A DNA stretch of 64,000 nucleotides from Paenibacillus antri (GCF_005765165.1 NZ_VCIW01000002.1:1-64000), one strand, 5' to 3'; counted from the stretch's first letter, positions 52,894 to 61,697 are shown. Notes: generated by a model from the letters alone, not told the origin. Numbers and translations: made by a program.

Positions 52894-53120
52894 TAGTCGG
52901 AGTTTGTCCGACTATTCGAGCTGCGGCGGGGGTATTGGAGGCGAATAGTCGGAGTTTGTCCGACTATTCGAGCTGCGGCGGGGGTATTGGGGGCGAATAG
53001 TCGGAGTTTGTCCGACTATTCGAGCTGCGGCGGGGGTATGGAGGCGAATAGTCGGAGTTTGTCCGACTATTCGAGCTGCGGCGGGGGGATGGAGGCGAAT
53101 AGTCGGAGTTTGTCCGACTA
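52894..53120. repeat. Five tandem hairpin repeats, 51-52 bp period
   Basis: The 21-bp hairpin TAGTCGGA-N5-TCCGACTA starts at 52894, 52946, 52998, 53049 and 53100. The intervening 30-31 bp (ttcgagctgcggcggggg...gaggcgaa) are nearly identical from unit to unit. Each unit could form an 8-bp stem in RNA or be bound as a palindrome. The rest of the 540-bp gap 52689-53228 has no gene. Confidence 0.93.
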
Positions 53121-53193
53121 CATGTACGGAGGCGATTGTCCCGGGACGACAAAGCCTCCGGAAGCCTGCCTCGCGCACCTTACCAACACAAAG

Positions 53194-53223
53194 AAAGCCT
53201 CCCTCGCGTTTCGAGGGAGGCTT
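53194..53223 (-). terminator. Terminator of the larEBC operon
   Basis: AAGCCTCCCTCG/CGAGGGAGGCTT, a perfect 12-bp stem with a 5-nt loop. On the minus strand it is followed by TTTCTTTG. It lies 6 bp past the stop of larC. Confidence 0.85.
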
Positions 53224-53228
53224 GCGAC

Positions 53229-54284
53229 TTACTGGCCGCTGTGGTGGCGTTCCTGATCGTGGTGCTGGGCGGTCACCGCTTCCGCTTGCTGCGCCCCCGG
53301 CCAGACGTGGAGCCGCTTCTCCGCGAAGCCGAGCACCGTGCGCAGCACGTTCGGCTGGTTCGGCAGCTCGCGCGTGCCGGCGCCGTACCCGACGGCCTCG
53401 ACGATCATCGGCGGCAAGCTCGAGCTGAACTCGTCCACGAGCGCGGCGACGATGGCCGCGCCGGTCGGGGTCGTCAGCTCGAGGCGATGCGTCGACGGGG
53501 CGATCGGCAGTCCGCGCATCATCTCGAGCGTGGCGGGCGCCGGCACGGGGTAGAGACCGTGATCGATGTGGATCGTCCCGGCGCCGAGCGGGACGGGCGC
53601 CGACATGACGCGATCGGGATTCAGGCTGTCGACCGCGAGCGCCACGCCGACGATGTCGACGATGGAGTCGACGGCGCCGACCTCGTGGAAGTGTACCGTC
53701 TCGAGCGGAATGCCGTGAATTTTCGATTCGGCGGCGCCGATCTTGGCGAAGATCGCGAGGCTTAGCTGCGTCGCGCGCTCGCTGAGGCCCGCGTCTTCGA
53801 TCAGCTTCACGATATCCGCGTACCCGCGTTGATCATGGTGGTGATGTCCGTGCGCATGATCGTGATCGTGACTGTGGCCGTGGTTATGATCGTGCCCGTG
53901 GCTGTGACTATGCCCATGATCGTGGCTATGGTCATGGCTATGGCCGTGGTCGTGGCTATGGTCATGGCTGTGCGTATGCCCATGCCCGTGATCATGTTCG
54001 TGCGAATGCGAGTGCGAGTGCGAGTGCGAGTGACCATGATCGTGCGTATGCACCACCTTGAAAGGCACCCTCACCGGCGGCGATTCGTCCTCGAGCAGCA
54101 CGTCCGCTTTCAGCGCGGAGATGCCCTTCTTATTCACGCGGTGCCAGGACAGCGTATACCCGCCGACGTTCAGCTTGGCGAGCTCCCGTTCGATATACGC
54201 TCGATCCGCGCCCAAGTCGACCAAGGATGCCAGCGTCATGTCGCCGGACAGCCCGGAGAAGCAGTCGAAATATAAAATTCGCAT
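53229..54284 (-). CDS. larC: LarC N-terminal domain protein with long His-rich tract
   Basis: A 351-aa protein starting MRILYFDCFSGLSGDMTLAS, the LarC hallmark, with HFHEVGAVDSIVDIVGVALA and LTTPTGAAIVAALVDEFSSS downstream, ending VLRTVLGF plus a short His-containing tail. Residues 79-150 hold 38 His in 72 positions, alternating with D, G and S, an obvious metal-binding region. LarC inserts nickel into the P2TMN precursor to give the lactate racemase cofactor. The C-terminal LarC domain is missing here and is encoded at 50532-51065. It is the last gene of the larE-larB-larC operon. Confidence 0.93.
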   Translation of the reverse strand: MRILYFDCFSGLSGDMTLASLVDLGADRAYIERELAKLNVGGYTLSWHRVNKKGISALKADVLLEDESPPVRVPFKVVHTHDHGHSHSHSHSHSHEHDHGHGHTHSHDHSHDHGHSHDHSHDHGHSHSHGHDHNHGHSHDHDHAHGHHHHDQRGYADIVKLIEDAGLSERATQLSLAIFAKIGAAESKIHGIPLETVHFHEVGAVDSIVDIVGVALAVDSLNPDRVMSAPVPLGAGTIHIDHGLYPVPAPATLEMMRGLPIAPSTHRLELTTPTGAAIVAALVDEFSSSLPPMIVEAVGYGAGTRELPNQPNVLRTVLGFAEKRLHVWPGAQQAEAVTAQHHDQERHHSGQ

Positions 54285-54295
54285 GTCGTCGATTC

Positions 54296-55066
54296 CTACC
54301 TCTTCGCGATATGGGAGTGAATGATGCCTGCGTTGTACCCGGCGCCGAAGCCGTTGTCGATGTTGACGACGGAGACGCCCGGGGCGCAGGAGTTTAGCAT
54401 CGTCAGCAGCGCCGAGACGCCGCCGAAGTTGGCGCCGTATCCGACGCTGGTCGGCACGGCGAGAATGGGCTTGTCGACGAGGCCGCCGACGACGCTGGCG
54501 AGCGCGCCTTCCATGCCGGCGACGACGACGATGACCGACGCGTCTCGGATCGTATCGAGACGCGCGAACAGCCGGTGAATGCCGGCGACGCCGACGTCGT
54601 ACACGCGCTCGACGTGCGAGCCCATGCACTCCAGCGTGACGGCGGCCTCCTCCGCGACGGGGAGGTCCGACGTGCCGGCGCAGACGACGGCGACGTAGCC
54701 GTCCCGCACGCGCAGGATCGGCTTCTTAAACAAAGTGAGCGCCCGCGCCGTCTCGTGATACGTGACGCCGGGCAGCTCGGCGGCGACGAGCGCCGCTTTC
54801 TCGGCGGAGACGCGGGTGGCGAGGACGCGGTCGGCATTTTCCGAAAGCTTCCTCATAATGCCCGCGATCTGCTCCGCCGTCTTGCCTTCGCCGTAGACGA
54901 CCTCCGGGAAGCCGGTCCGCTTCTCGCGGTGCAGGTCGAGCGAAGCGTAGCCGAGCTCGGCGACGGACGCGCGGGCGACGTTCGCCGCGATCATCCGCTC
55001 CGCGTCGGCGGGCGCCAGCGAGCCGTCCGCTACGCGCCCTAATATGGCTTGCAACTCTTCGTTCAT
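54296..55066 (-). CDS. larB: LarB, pincer cofactor carboxylase/hydrolase
   Basis: A 256-aa protein with the LarB N-terminal region ([30 protein letters not shown]) and a PurE-like domain ([58 protein letters not shown] and [13 protein letters not shown]). LarB carboxylates nicotinic acid adenine dinucleotide at C5 and cleaves the phosphoanhydride, the first step of the nickel-pincer nucleotide pathway. Its start overlaps the stop of larE by 4 bp, and larC starts 11 bp after it. Confidence 0.95.
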   Translation of the reverse strand: MNEELQAILGRVADGSLAPADAERMIAANVARASVAELGYASLDLHREKRTGFPEVVYGEGKTAEQIAGIMRKLSENADRVLATRVSAEKAALVAAELPGVTYHETARALTLFKKPILRVRDGYVAVVCAGTSDLPVAEEAAVTLECMGSHVERVYDVGVAGIHRLFARLDTIRDASVIVVVAGMEGALASVVGGLVDKPILAVPTSVGYGANFGGVSALLTMLNSCAPGVSVVNIDNGFGAGYNAGIIHSHIAKR

Positions 55067-55905
55067 TGCGCGGCGGCCTTCTTCCGCGTATCGGCCGAGA
55101 GCACCTCGTTCATGCTGCCGGTTCGATATCCCCGCAGGTCGAGCGTCACGTATTTGAACCCGATCTCCGCGAACTTCGCGTGGATCGCTTCGCTATGCTC
55201 CACGACCTTCGCCATCTCCTGCGGCATCACTTCGATCCGGGCGATCTCGTCGTGGTGGCGTACGCGCACCTGCCAGAGGCCGAGGCGCAGGAGGAAATTT
55301 TCCGCTTCGTCCAATTGATCGATCTTCTCCTTCTCGATTCGCGTCCCGTACGGAATACGGGAAGACAGACACGCGAAAGAAGGCTTATTCCACGTCGGCA
55401 AGCCGAGCCGCTTCGACAGCTCGCGAATGTCGTCCTTCGTCATGCCGGCTTCCTGCAGCGGGCTGCGGACGCCTTGTTCCTTCTTCGCTTGGAGTCCGGG
55501 TCTGTAATCCCCTAAGTCGTCCATATTCGAACCGTCCACGATAAAGCCATACCCCTGTTCGGCGGTAATGCGGCGAAGATGCGAATAAAGTCCCGTCTTG
55601 CAGTGGTAGCACCGATCGGGGTTGTTGGCGACGAAATCGGCGTTGTCGAGCTCCGATACTTCGGTCTTGAGCAAGCGGACGCCCATCTCTTCCGCGATGC
55701 GCACGGCGGCGTCGAATTCCCGCGTCGGGAACGTCTCCGAGGCGGCCGTAACGGCCGTACAATCGTCTCCGAGCTCTTGGAAGGCGCGCTTCAACACGAA
55801 CGTGCTGTCCACGCCGCCTGAGAACGCTACCAAGATCCGCCCCATGTCCCGCAAGATTTCGCCCAATCGCGCATCCTTCTGCTCCAAGGTTAAGCTGTTG
55901 TCCAT
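55063..55905 (-). CDS. larE: LarE, sulfur transferase of pincer cofactor synthesis
   Basis: A 280-aa PP-loop enzyme. The ATP motif is SGGVDS (29-34). It has Cys99 and Cys102 (DRCYHCK) and Cys179 ([12 protein letters not shown]). LarE adenylates the carboxylated pyridinium mononucleotide and adds sulfur. In the Lactobacillus enzyme a single Cys at the equivalent of 179 is sacrificed; a three-Cys pattern as here has been linked to [4Fe-4S] forms that recycle sulfur. Which mechanism applies is inference. First gene of the operon; GGAGGGGAACTC precedes the ATG. Confidence 0.94.
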   Translation of the reverse strand: MDNSLTLEQKDARLGEILRDMGRILVAFSGGVDSTFVLKRAFQELGDDCTAVTAASETFPTREFDAAVRIAEEMGVRLLKTEVSELDNADFVANNPDRCYHCKTGLYSHLRRITAEQGYGFIVDGSNMDDLGDYRPGLQAKKEQGVRSPLQEAGMTKDDIRELSKRLGLPTWNKPSFACLSSRIPYGTRIEKEKIDQLDEAENFLLRLGLWQVRVRHHDEIARIEVMPQEMAKVVEHSEAIHAKFAEIGFKYVTLDLRGYRTGSMNEVLSADTRKKAAAQ

Positions 55906-55942
55906 GAGTTCCCCTCCATGAGCGTGCGTTCAACTGTAACTC

Positions 55943-55948
55943 ATCATA
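55943..55948 (-). promoter_or_regulatory. Candidate -10 for the larEBC operon
   Basis: On the minus strand TGATATGAT (TGn plus TATGAT) lies about 40 bp before the larE start codon. No clear -35 box. Confidence 0.4.
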
Positions 55949-55988
55949 TCACAAACCGAACGCGGAAGTGGAATGAACCACAGTTCAT

Positions 55989-55996
55989 GTTATAAT
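55989..55996 (+). promoter_or_regulatory. Extended -10 promoter for lipA
   Basis: TGTTATAAT gives an extended -10 (TATAAT at 55991-55996) about 80 bp upstream of the lipA start codon. The -35 match is poor. Divergent from the larE promoter. Confidence 0.5.
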
Positions 55997-56077
55997 GTAA
56001 ACAAATTTCCTATTGAAAAGGATTCGCGCCCGCTACCCCGGCGGCGCCGCCGGCGAAAAGAGAAAGGGTGGGACCCA

Positions 56078-56959
56078 ATGGCGAAGACGATCCAGAGAAA
56101 ACCCGAATGGCTGAAAATCGACCTCGTGTCGGGGGATAAATTCGAGAACTTCAAAGAAATCAAGAGCATGATGCGCTCCAAGACGCTGCATACGGTATGC
56201 GAGGAAGCCAAATGTCCGAACATTCACGAGTGCTGGGCGAATCGAACGGCGACGTTCATGATTTTGGGCGATATTTGCACGAGGGCGTGCCGGTTTTGCG
56301 CGGTGAAGACGGGGCTGCCGACGGAGCTCGATCGGGCGGAGCCGGAGCGGGTGGCCGAAGCGGCGGAACAGATGGGATTGCGTCACTGCGTCGTGACGAG
56401 CGTGGCGCGCGACGATCTCGCGGACGGCGGGGCGTCGATTTTCGCGGATACGATTCTGGCGCTGCGAAAGCGGCTGCCGATGTGCGGCGTCGAGGTGCTG
56501 ATCCCGGACTTCATGGGCCGCGCCGAATCGCTCTACGCGGTGCTGGACGCGAAGCCGGACATCCTGAATCACAATGTGGAAACCGTGGAACGGCTCAGCG
56601 ACCGGGTCCGCTCCAAGGCGAAATACCGCCGCTCGCTCGAGCTGCTGGAGCGGTCCAAGGCGTACGCGCCGAACATCCGGACGAAGTCATCGATAATGAT
56701 CGGCGTCGGGGAGACGGTCGACGAGGTGCTGGCGACGATGGACGATCTGCGGAGCGTCGGCTGCGACATTATGACGATCGGGCAATATTTGCAGCCTACG
56801 AAACAGCATTTGTATGTAGAAAAGTACTACACGCCTGACGAGTTCGCGATGCTGAAGGAAGAGGGCAAGAAACGAGGATTTGCGCACGTCGAGTCGGGAC
56901 CGCTCGTCCGCAGCTCGTACCATGCGCACGAACAGGTGGAGTCGGCGAGGGGGACGTAA
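56078..56959 (+). CDS. lipA: Lipoyl synthase
   Basis: A 293-aa radical-SAM enzyme. The auxiliary cluster motif is [12 protein letters not shown] (about residues 41-52) and the radical-SAM CxxxCxxC is CTRACRFC (about 66-73). The C-terminal RSSYHA supplies the Ser ligand of the auxiliary cluster. It inserts two sulfurs into octanoyl groups on E2 or GcvH proteins. The start at 56078 follows AGAAAGGGTGGGACCC; a larger open frame upstream is not used. The yutD gene begins 2 bp after its stop. Confidence 0.97.
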   Translation: MAKTIQRKPEWLKIDLVSGDKFENFKEIKSMMRSKTLHTVCEEAKCPNIHECWANRTATFMILGDICTRACRFCAVKTGLPTELDRAEPERVAEAAEQMGLRHCVVTSVARDDLADGGASIFADTILALRKRLPMCGVEVLIPDFMGRAESLYAVLDAKPDILNHNVETVERLSDRVRSKAKYRRSLELLERSKAYAPNIRTKSSIMIGVGETVDEVLATMDDLRSVGCDIMTIGQYLQPTKQHLYVEKYYTPDEFAMLKEEGKKRGFAHVESGPLVRSSYHAHEQVESARGT

Positions 56960-56960
56960 C

Positions 56961-57917
56961 GTGATATTGATCGGCGGCAAAGCATACGAATTGGTGCAAG
57001 AATATAAGGATGCATGGAAGCCGGATGCGTTCAAGGAACGATACAGCGAGGTGCTGGACCGGTACGATTATATCGTCGGCGATTGGGGATACAACCAATT
57101 GCGGCTGAAGGGTTTCTTTAAGGAAGGCAGCAACAAGGGGCCGAAGGAAGCCGCGTTCGCTTCGGTACAAGATTACTTGCAGGAGTATTGCAATTTCGGA
57201 TGCGCGTATTTCATTTTGGAACGTCTGCCCGCGAAACCCGGAGCGCCGGAAGGGACGAGCCCGGAGGAGCCGGTCGCCGAGGCGGAGGCCGTTTCGGCCG
57301 CGCCGGGCGAAGACGGCGCCGAGGATCGGCCGGAGGGGGTGCAGCGCATCGCCGGCGTCGCCGGGGGCATGGCGTTCAGCGACCGGAAGCCGTATTCGTG
57401 GCGGGAGCATCAATCGACGTCGCGCGCGGCGCGGAACGCCGAACGCGCGGCCGCCGCGGCCGCCGCGGAGAAGGGCGAAGCCGGCGGCCGCGCCGAGCAA
57501 GGCGCGGGCGGCCCGCGCCGCGACAACCGGCAAGGCGGCGGCGATTCGCGCCGCGGCGACGGGCGGCCGTCCGGCGGCGGACGACCTTTCGATAAGCCGC
57601 GGTATCAGGAGCGCGCGGAGGACGGCCGCGGCGGTCCCGGGGGACGGCCGCAGCACGGCGGGGGGCGGAAATTTCCGAAGGGGCCGCGTCCCGGCGGCGG
57701 TCCCGGCGGCGGTCCCGGCGGCGGGCAAGGGGGTCCACATGCGAAGGGCGGACCCGGCGGCCGCGGCGGTCGCCCGGAAGGCGGCGCGCCGAGAGAGCAG
57801 CATGCCGGCCGGCCGGAAGGCGCGGGCGGCGGACGTCACGCGCACGCGAACCAAGGCGGCGGCCGGGATCGGGCGCAGCAGCGCCATCACCACAAGCCGC
57901 AGCAAAATCAAACGTAA
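56961..57917 (+). CDS. yutD: YutD-family protein with long Gly/Arg/Pro-rich extension
   Basis: A 318-aa protein. Residues 1-90 match YutD (DUF1027): GKAYELVQEYKDAWKPDAFK, DRYDYIVGDWGYNQLRLKGF and QEYCNFGCAYFILE. The remaining 220 residues are low complexity: first Glu/Ala-rich, then Gly/Arg/Pro-rich with RGG-like and GGGPGG patterns, ending His/Gln-rich. Bacillus YutD is about 100 aa, so the extension is unusual. It may bind RNA or be disordered. A GTG start follows GAGGGGG. lipA-yutD adjacency is conserved in Bacilli. A strong terminator follows. Confidence 0.82.
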   Translation: MILIGGKAYELVQEYKDAWKPDAFKERYSEVLDRYDYIVGDWGYNQLRLKGFFKEGSNKGPKEAAFASVQDYLQEYCNFGCAYFILERLPAKPGAPEGTSPEEPVAEAEAVSAAPGEDGAEDRPEGVQRIAGVAGGMAFSDRKPYSWREHQSTSRAARNAERAAAAAAAEKGEAGGRAEQGAGGPRRDNRQGGGDSRRGDGRPSGGGRPFDKPRYQERAEDGRGGPGGRPQHGGGRKFPKGPRPGGGPGGGPGGGQGGPHAKGGPGGRGGRPEGGAPREQHAGRPEGAGGGRHAHANQGGGRDRAQQRHHHKPQQNQT

Positions 57918-57926
57918 GCAGAAAAG

Positions 57927-57967
57927 CCTTGCACACGGCGTTCTTCCGGCCGGTGCAAGGTTTTTTT
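57927..57967 (+). terminator. Rho-independent terminator of lipA-yutD
   Basis: CCTTGCAC/GTGCAAGG stem with an 18-nt loop followed by seven T residues (57961-57967). Confidence 0.9.
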
Positions 57968-58067
57968 CATCGAAGGGCCAAAAACGGATGGAAAAACGAA
58001 CCATCCTGCATTACAATAATCAGTATGTATGGTTATAAATCTGAAGTGCAGATCGCGGGGGATACCG

Positions 58068-59201
58068 ATGAGCGACAATTCGCTCCGCTATATCGAAGTT
58101 AAGCAACGGCTGGCGAGGCATATTTCGGACATGAGTCCGCATGAGCGGCTGCCTTCGAGAACGGATTTGTCCAAGACGTATCAGGTCGCCCGAACGACCA
58201 TCGAGAGAGCCGTGTCGGAATTGATCGGAGAAGGGCTGCTGTACGCGAAGGACGGCAGCGGAACGTATGTTTCCGAGGCGACGGCGGGGCGAAGAACGGG
58301 AGGAAGGGACAACCGGGGAATCGCGAACTGGGGACTTCTCGTGCCCGATATTTTGCATTACATTTACCCCGGGATCGTACGCGGAGTGAGCGACGTGGCG
58401 AGCGATCATGACGTCAACCTGATGATCTGCAATACGGATAACCGGTTCGAGAAGCAAACCAAACACTTACATAAGCTGATCGACAGCGAAGTCCAAGGCG
58501 TCATTATCGTGCCCGCCATCAACGGAATCGTCGACCTCGAACCTTTTTACAGACTTCAGGAAGCCGGAATCCCCTTCGTGTTTTGCCACAGAAGCTTGGA
58601 AGGGATCCAGGCGCCGAGGGTCATATCCAACAATTTTCATGCAGGGTATTTAGCCGCCAAGCATCTGATTCAATCGGGATACACGAAAATCGGGTATATT
58701 TCCCGGCCGGCTTATTCGGCGTCCGCGGATCGCTTCCAAGGGTATTCCTGCGCGTTGTCGGAGGCGGGCCTCGCGTCGAGGAGCCGATGGATCGCGTTCG
58801 AATCGTCCTTCGAGTCGGACGGGGAAGGGTATTTCAGCGCCCGGCGCATGCTGGAGGAGGAGGATCGACCGGATGCGATCTTTTGCTTCAACGACGGGAT
58901 CGCCAAGGGAGCGTACGACGCCGCCGCCGAGCTCGGACTGCGCATCGGCGCCGATGTCGGCATCGTCAGCTGCGACAATACGAACATCTGCGAGACGCTT
59001 CGACCGAAGCTTTCTTCGATCGCCTTTCCGACCTATCAGGCGGGCAGGCTTGCCGCTCGGATCCTGATCGAGGGAGGTGCGAATTCGGGCGGTCGACCCG
59101 TCGTATTGCAGCCGGAGCTGATCCGGCGGGATAGCGTCGCCGTCCGCGAGCGGGCCGAATGGGCCGGACTCCGTGCCGGAACGGACCTGACTTCGACGTA
59201 A
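58068..59201 (+). CDS. GntR/LacI-hybrid transcriptional regulator (AraR-like)
   Basis: A 377-aa repressor. The N-terminal GntR winged helix (about 8-75, including LPSRTDLSKTYQVARTTIER and LLYAKDGSGTYVSE) is fused to a LacI-type periplasmic-binding-like domain (about 88-355; GLLVPDILHYIYPGIVRGVS, GVIIVPAINGI, GYISRPAYSASADRFQGY). This is the AraR architecture: sugar binding releases DNA. The ATG at 58068 follows GCGGGGGATACC. It lies at the head of the second sugar locus and probably controls the genes from 59288 onward. Confidence 0.87.
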   Translation: MSDNSLRYIEVKQRLARHISDMSPHERLPSRTDLSKTYQVARTTIERAVSELIGEGLLYAKDGSGTYVSEATAGRRTGGRDNRGIANWGLLVPDILHYIYPGIVRGVSDVASDHDVNLMICNTDNRFEKQTKHLHKLIDSEVQGVIIVPAINGIVDLEPFYRLQEAGIPFVFCHRSLEGIQAPRVISNNFHAGYLAAKHLIQSGYTKIGYISRPAYSASADRFQGYSCALSEAGLASRSRWIAFESSFESDGEGYFSARRMLEEEDRPDAIFCFNDGIAKGAYDAAAELGLRIGADVGIVSCDNTNICETLRPKLSSIAFPTYQAGRLAARILIEGGANSGGRPVVLQPELIRRDSVAVRERAEWAGLRAGTDLTST

Positions 59202-59243
59202 AGCCGTCGAGCGGCCGGCGCAAGCCGGTTCGCTAGAACAAAT

Positions 59244-59257
59244 TGCAAGCGTTTACA
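59244..59257 (+). promoter_or_regulatory. cre-like site upstream of the AraC sensor gene
   Basis: TGCAAGCGTTTACA matches the CcpA consensus TGWAANCGNTNWCA with one mismatch, and is flanked by AATTG/CAATT. It lies 30 bp before the start codon. Confidence 0.6.
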
Positions 59258-59287
59258 ATTCGAGATCGCAAAGGAGGCGTCCGCAGC

Positions 59288-61654
59288 ATGACGAACGGAA
59301 TTTCATGGATTTCCAGGTTGTACCGATGGAAGCGAAGAACTTTCCTTATGAAGCTGATCGTCACCACGGCATTGATCGCCGTCATTCCGAACCTGATCTC
59401 CGATTTTATCGCTTACCATAAGGTGTCGAAGACGCTGGAGCGGGAAACCGGCAATACGAAGCTGCAATACTTGAACCAGACGATCAACGCCATGGAAATC
59501 ATCTTGGGACGCATCCAGGAAAATGCAAGACAACTGGCGTTAAGCCGGGCGTTCCAAGATTTCGAAAGCTTCCCGAACGGAAGCTACTACGAAAGCCTGC
59601 AAGGGGAGCTTCCGAAGGAAGATCTGCCGGCGCTCTATTCGTATTTGGAAGAGAAGACGAACGCGTTCTTGACGCTGAACGCGTTCAAGCTGTCCAACGC
59701 GTTCGTCGATTCCGTGTATTTCTACGACGCTTCGAAGCGGCTCGTCATTACGTCGGAGAGCGACGGGTCGAATCGACAGTTCCCGGTCGAGTCGTTTTAC
59801 GATACGGGTTGGCTCGAAGCGCTCGTCGAACCGGAAGCCGATCCGATTCTAATGGATACCCGGGTCGCCAAGCGGTTCCACTCCGGCCAGATCAGCGTCT
59901 TATCGGTCATTCACAAGTCGGAGAAGGGCGGCAACGCGTTCGTCGTCAATCTGGACGCTTCCAAAATGTATAGCGGCATCGTAAACAAATTGAACGACAG
60001 AGACGAAATCTATGTCCTGTCCCCCGAGGCCGACCTGTTGTTCCACAGCCGACGGGAGAACGAATCCCAGACGGCGGCGCGGTTGATCCGGGAAAGCGAG
60101 CGGCTCTTGGGCGGAACGGGATCGTTCGTCGCCGAGACCGACGAAGGCCTGAAGCTGGTCAGCTATGCCGCGTCCCCTCAGCTGCGATGGACGTTCGTCA
60201 ACGTCGCCGATATGCAGGCGCTGGCGAAGGGGACCGCGTCGATCAAACAAACGATTCTAATCTCCGCGGCCGCGCTCGTCTTGCTCTCTTTTACGCTGGC
60301 CTATCTTTCTTCAAGAAGGATCTATAAGCCGATTTCGAGGCTCAGCGCGATCGTTCAAGGGAGAGGGGGGGCGGGGCCGGGGGGCTCGGACGAAATTCGC
60401 GATATCGGAAGCTTTATGGAATCGACGATGCATGAGAGAGATTTCTACAAGGAAAAGTTGGAGGAAAGCCTGCCCTTCTATCGGGAGCAGTTCAAAACCT
60501 CGCTGCTGCATCGGCATGCTTTGCGTCCGGAGGAAATCGAGGAAAAGAAAAAATACTTGGGGCTTACGATCGATTCCCGCGATCTTACCTTAATGCTGCT
60601 CGATTGGGATAACGGCGATCCCGTCGCTTCCGAACAGGAGATGATTCGCAGCGATCTTTTTCGAATCCGCGTGACGGAGACGATCAAACAGTCGAATGTG
60701 ATCGGGAGGAAGCATTTCCTGGTCGACACCGATAAGAATCGGCTCGGTATCGTTCTGAACTGCGGAGAGGCGGATCGGCAATACGCTTTTCAATTGGGAC
60801 AACGCCTCCTGGACCGCGTCTCCTCCGAATTCGGCATCGCGTTCACGATCGGCGTGGGGCGCGTCTGTCCGACGATCGGGGAGCTCCCGCGCGCGTACGA
60901 CGAGGCGGTCGAAGCGCTGAAGTATCGCATCCTGTTCGGGAAGGGCGACGTCATCTCCATCGAGGATATCCGGAACGAAGCCGAGATCGAATTCGTCTAT
61001 CCGAAAGAGAAGGAGGAGCTGCTCCTCTCGCACGTGAAAACCGCGCGCGAAGCCGAAGCCCGGCAAGCGTTCGACGATCTGATGGAGGATGTCGTCGCGC
61101 GCAAGAATAAGCTGCACTACAATCAAATTCAACCGATCTTCATGCGGCTGTTGACGGAGCTGACGACTGCATTCCATCAGCTCGGGACGGACCTGCGAAC
61201 GGCGTGCGGACTGGAAGCCGACCCCTACCGGGAGCTGCTGAACCTGGATTCCCTCGACGCGATTCACGGTTGGTTTCACGAATTGATCGGACAGGCGACC
61301 GCATACATCGAACGCGAGATGAATTCGAAGGGGAATCAGCATATTTCCAAAGTGATCGACATCGTCGAGCGCGAGTACGCCCGGGATTTGTCGCTGCATT
61401 CGGTAGCCGAACAGCTGAACTTGAACCCCGCCTACATCAGCCGTTTGTTCAAACAAATTACGGGCCAATCCTTCGTGGATTACCTGAAATTCGTTCGGAT
61501 CGAACGCAGCAAGGAGCTGCTTTCTCGAAGCGGCATGAAGGTGAACGAGATCAGCAGGCTGGTCGGCTACGGCAATGCGTATTATTTCATCAAAGTGTTC
61601 AAAGAGATGATCGGCCTCACCCCCGGCGAATACAAGAAGCTATACGGCTCCTGA
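59288..61654 (+). CDS. Membrane-anchored AraC-family sensor-regulator
   Basis: A 788-aa protein of the same architecture as the regulator at 41847. TM1 (about 19-40), an extracellular dCache-like sensor (about 41-335; VYFYDASKRLVITSESDG, VFVNVADMQALAKG-like strand endings), TM2 (about 337-358), a cytoplasmic coiled region, and a C-terminal AraC HTH (about 685-785; SVAEQLNLNPAYISRLFKQI and NEISRLVGYGNAYYFIKVFK). It should sense a sugar outside the cell and activate the uptake genes that follow. The start at 59288 follows AAAGGAGGCG. It ends at a terminator before the binding-protein gene. Confidence 0.9.
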   Translation: MTNGISWISRLYRWKRRTFLMKLIVTTALIAVIPNLISDFIAYHKVSKTLERETGNTKLQYLNQTINAMEIILGRIQENARQLALSRAFQDFESFPNGSYYESLQGELPKEDLPALYSYLEEKTNAFLTLNAFKLSNAFVDSVYFYDASKRLVITSESDGSNRQFPVESFYDTGWLEALVEPEADPILMDTRVAKRFHSGQISVLSVIHKSEKGGNAFVVNLDASKMYSGIVNKLNDRDEIYVLSPEADLLFHSRRENESQTAARLIRESERLLGGTGSFVAETDEGLKLVSYAASPQLRWTFVNVADMQALAKGTASIKQTILISAAALVLLSFTLAYLSSRRIYKPISRLSAIVQGRGGAGPGGSDEIRDIGSFMESTMHERDFYKEKLEESLPFYREQFKTSLLHRHALRPEEIEEKKKYLGLTIDSRDLTLMLLDWDNGDPVASEQEMIRSDLFRIRVTETIKQSNVIGRKHFLVDTDKNRLGIVLNCGEADRQYAFQLGQRLLDRVSSEFGIAFTIGVGRVCPTIGELPRAYDEAVEALKYRILFGKGDVISIEDIRNEAEIEFVYPKEKEELLLSHVKTAREAEARQAFDDLMEDVVARKNKLHYNQIQPIFMRLLTELTTAFHQLGTDLRTACGLEADPYRELLNLDSLDAIHGWFHELIGQATAYIEREMNSKGNQHISKVIDIVEREYARDLSLHSVAEQLNLNPAYISRLFKQITGQSFVDYLKFVRIERSKELLSRSGMKVNEISRLVGYGNAYYFIKVFKEMIGLTPGEYKKLYGS

Positions 61655-61660
61655 TCGGTC

Positions 61661-61697
61661 CCCGGCCTCCCCTCGTTCGAGCGAAGGCCGGGTTTTT
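61661..61697 (+). terminator. Rho-independent terminator after the AraC sensor gene
   Basis: CCCGGCC/GGCCGGG stem with an 18-nt loop followed by five T residues (61693-61697). Confidence 0.82.

Noticed and set aside
52894-53120. CRISPR array with 21-bp palindromic repeats and 31-bp spacers
   Set aside because: The intervening segments are nearly identical to each other, so they are not spacers, and no cas genes are present.
53829-54275. A plus-strand open frame rich in Met, Val and Ile
   Set aside because: It is the complement of the LarC His tract; repeated valine and methionine come from the CAC/CAT codons read backwards.
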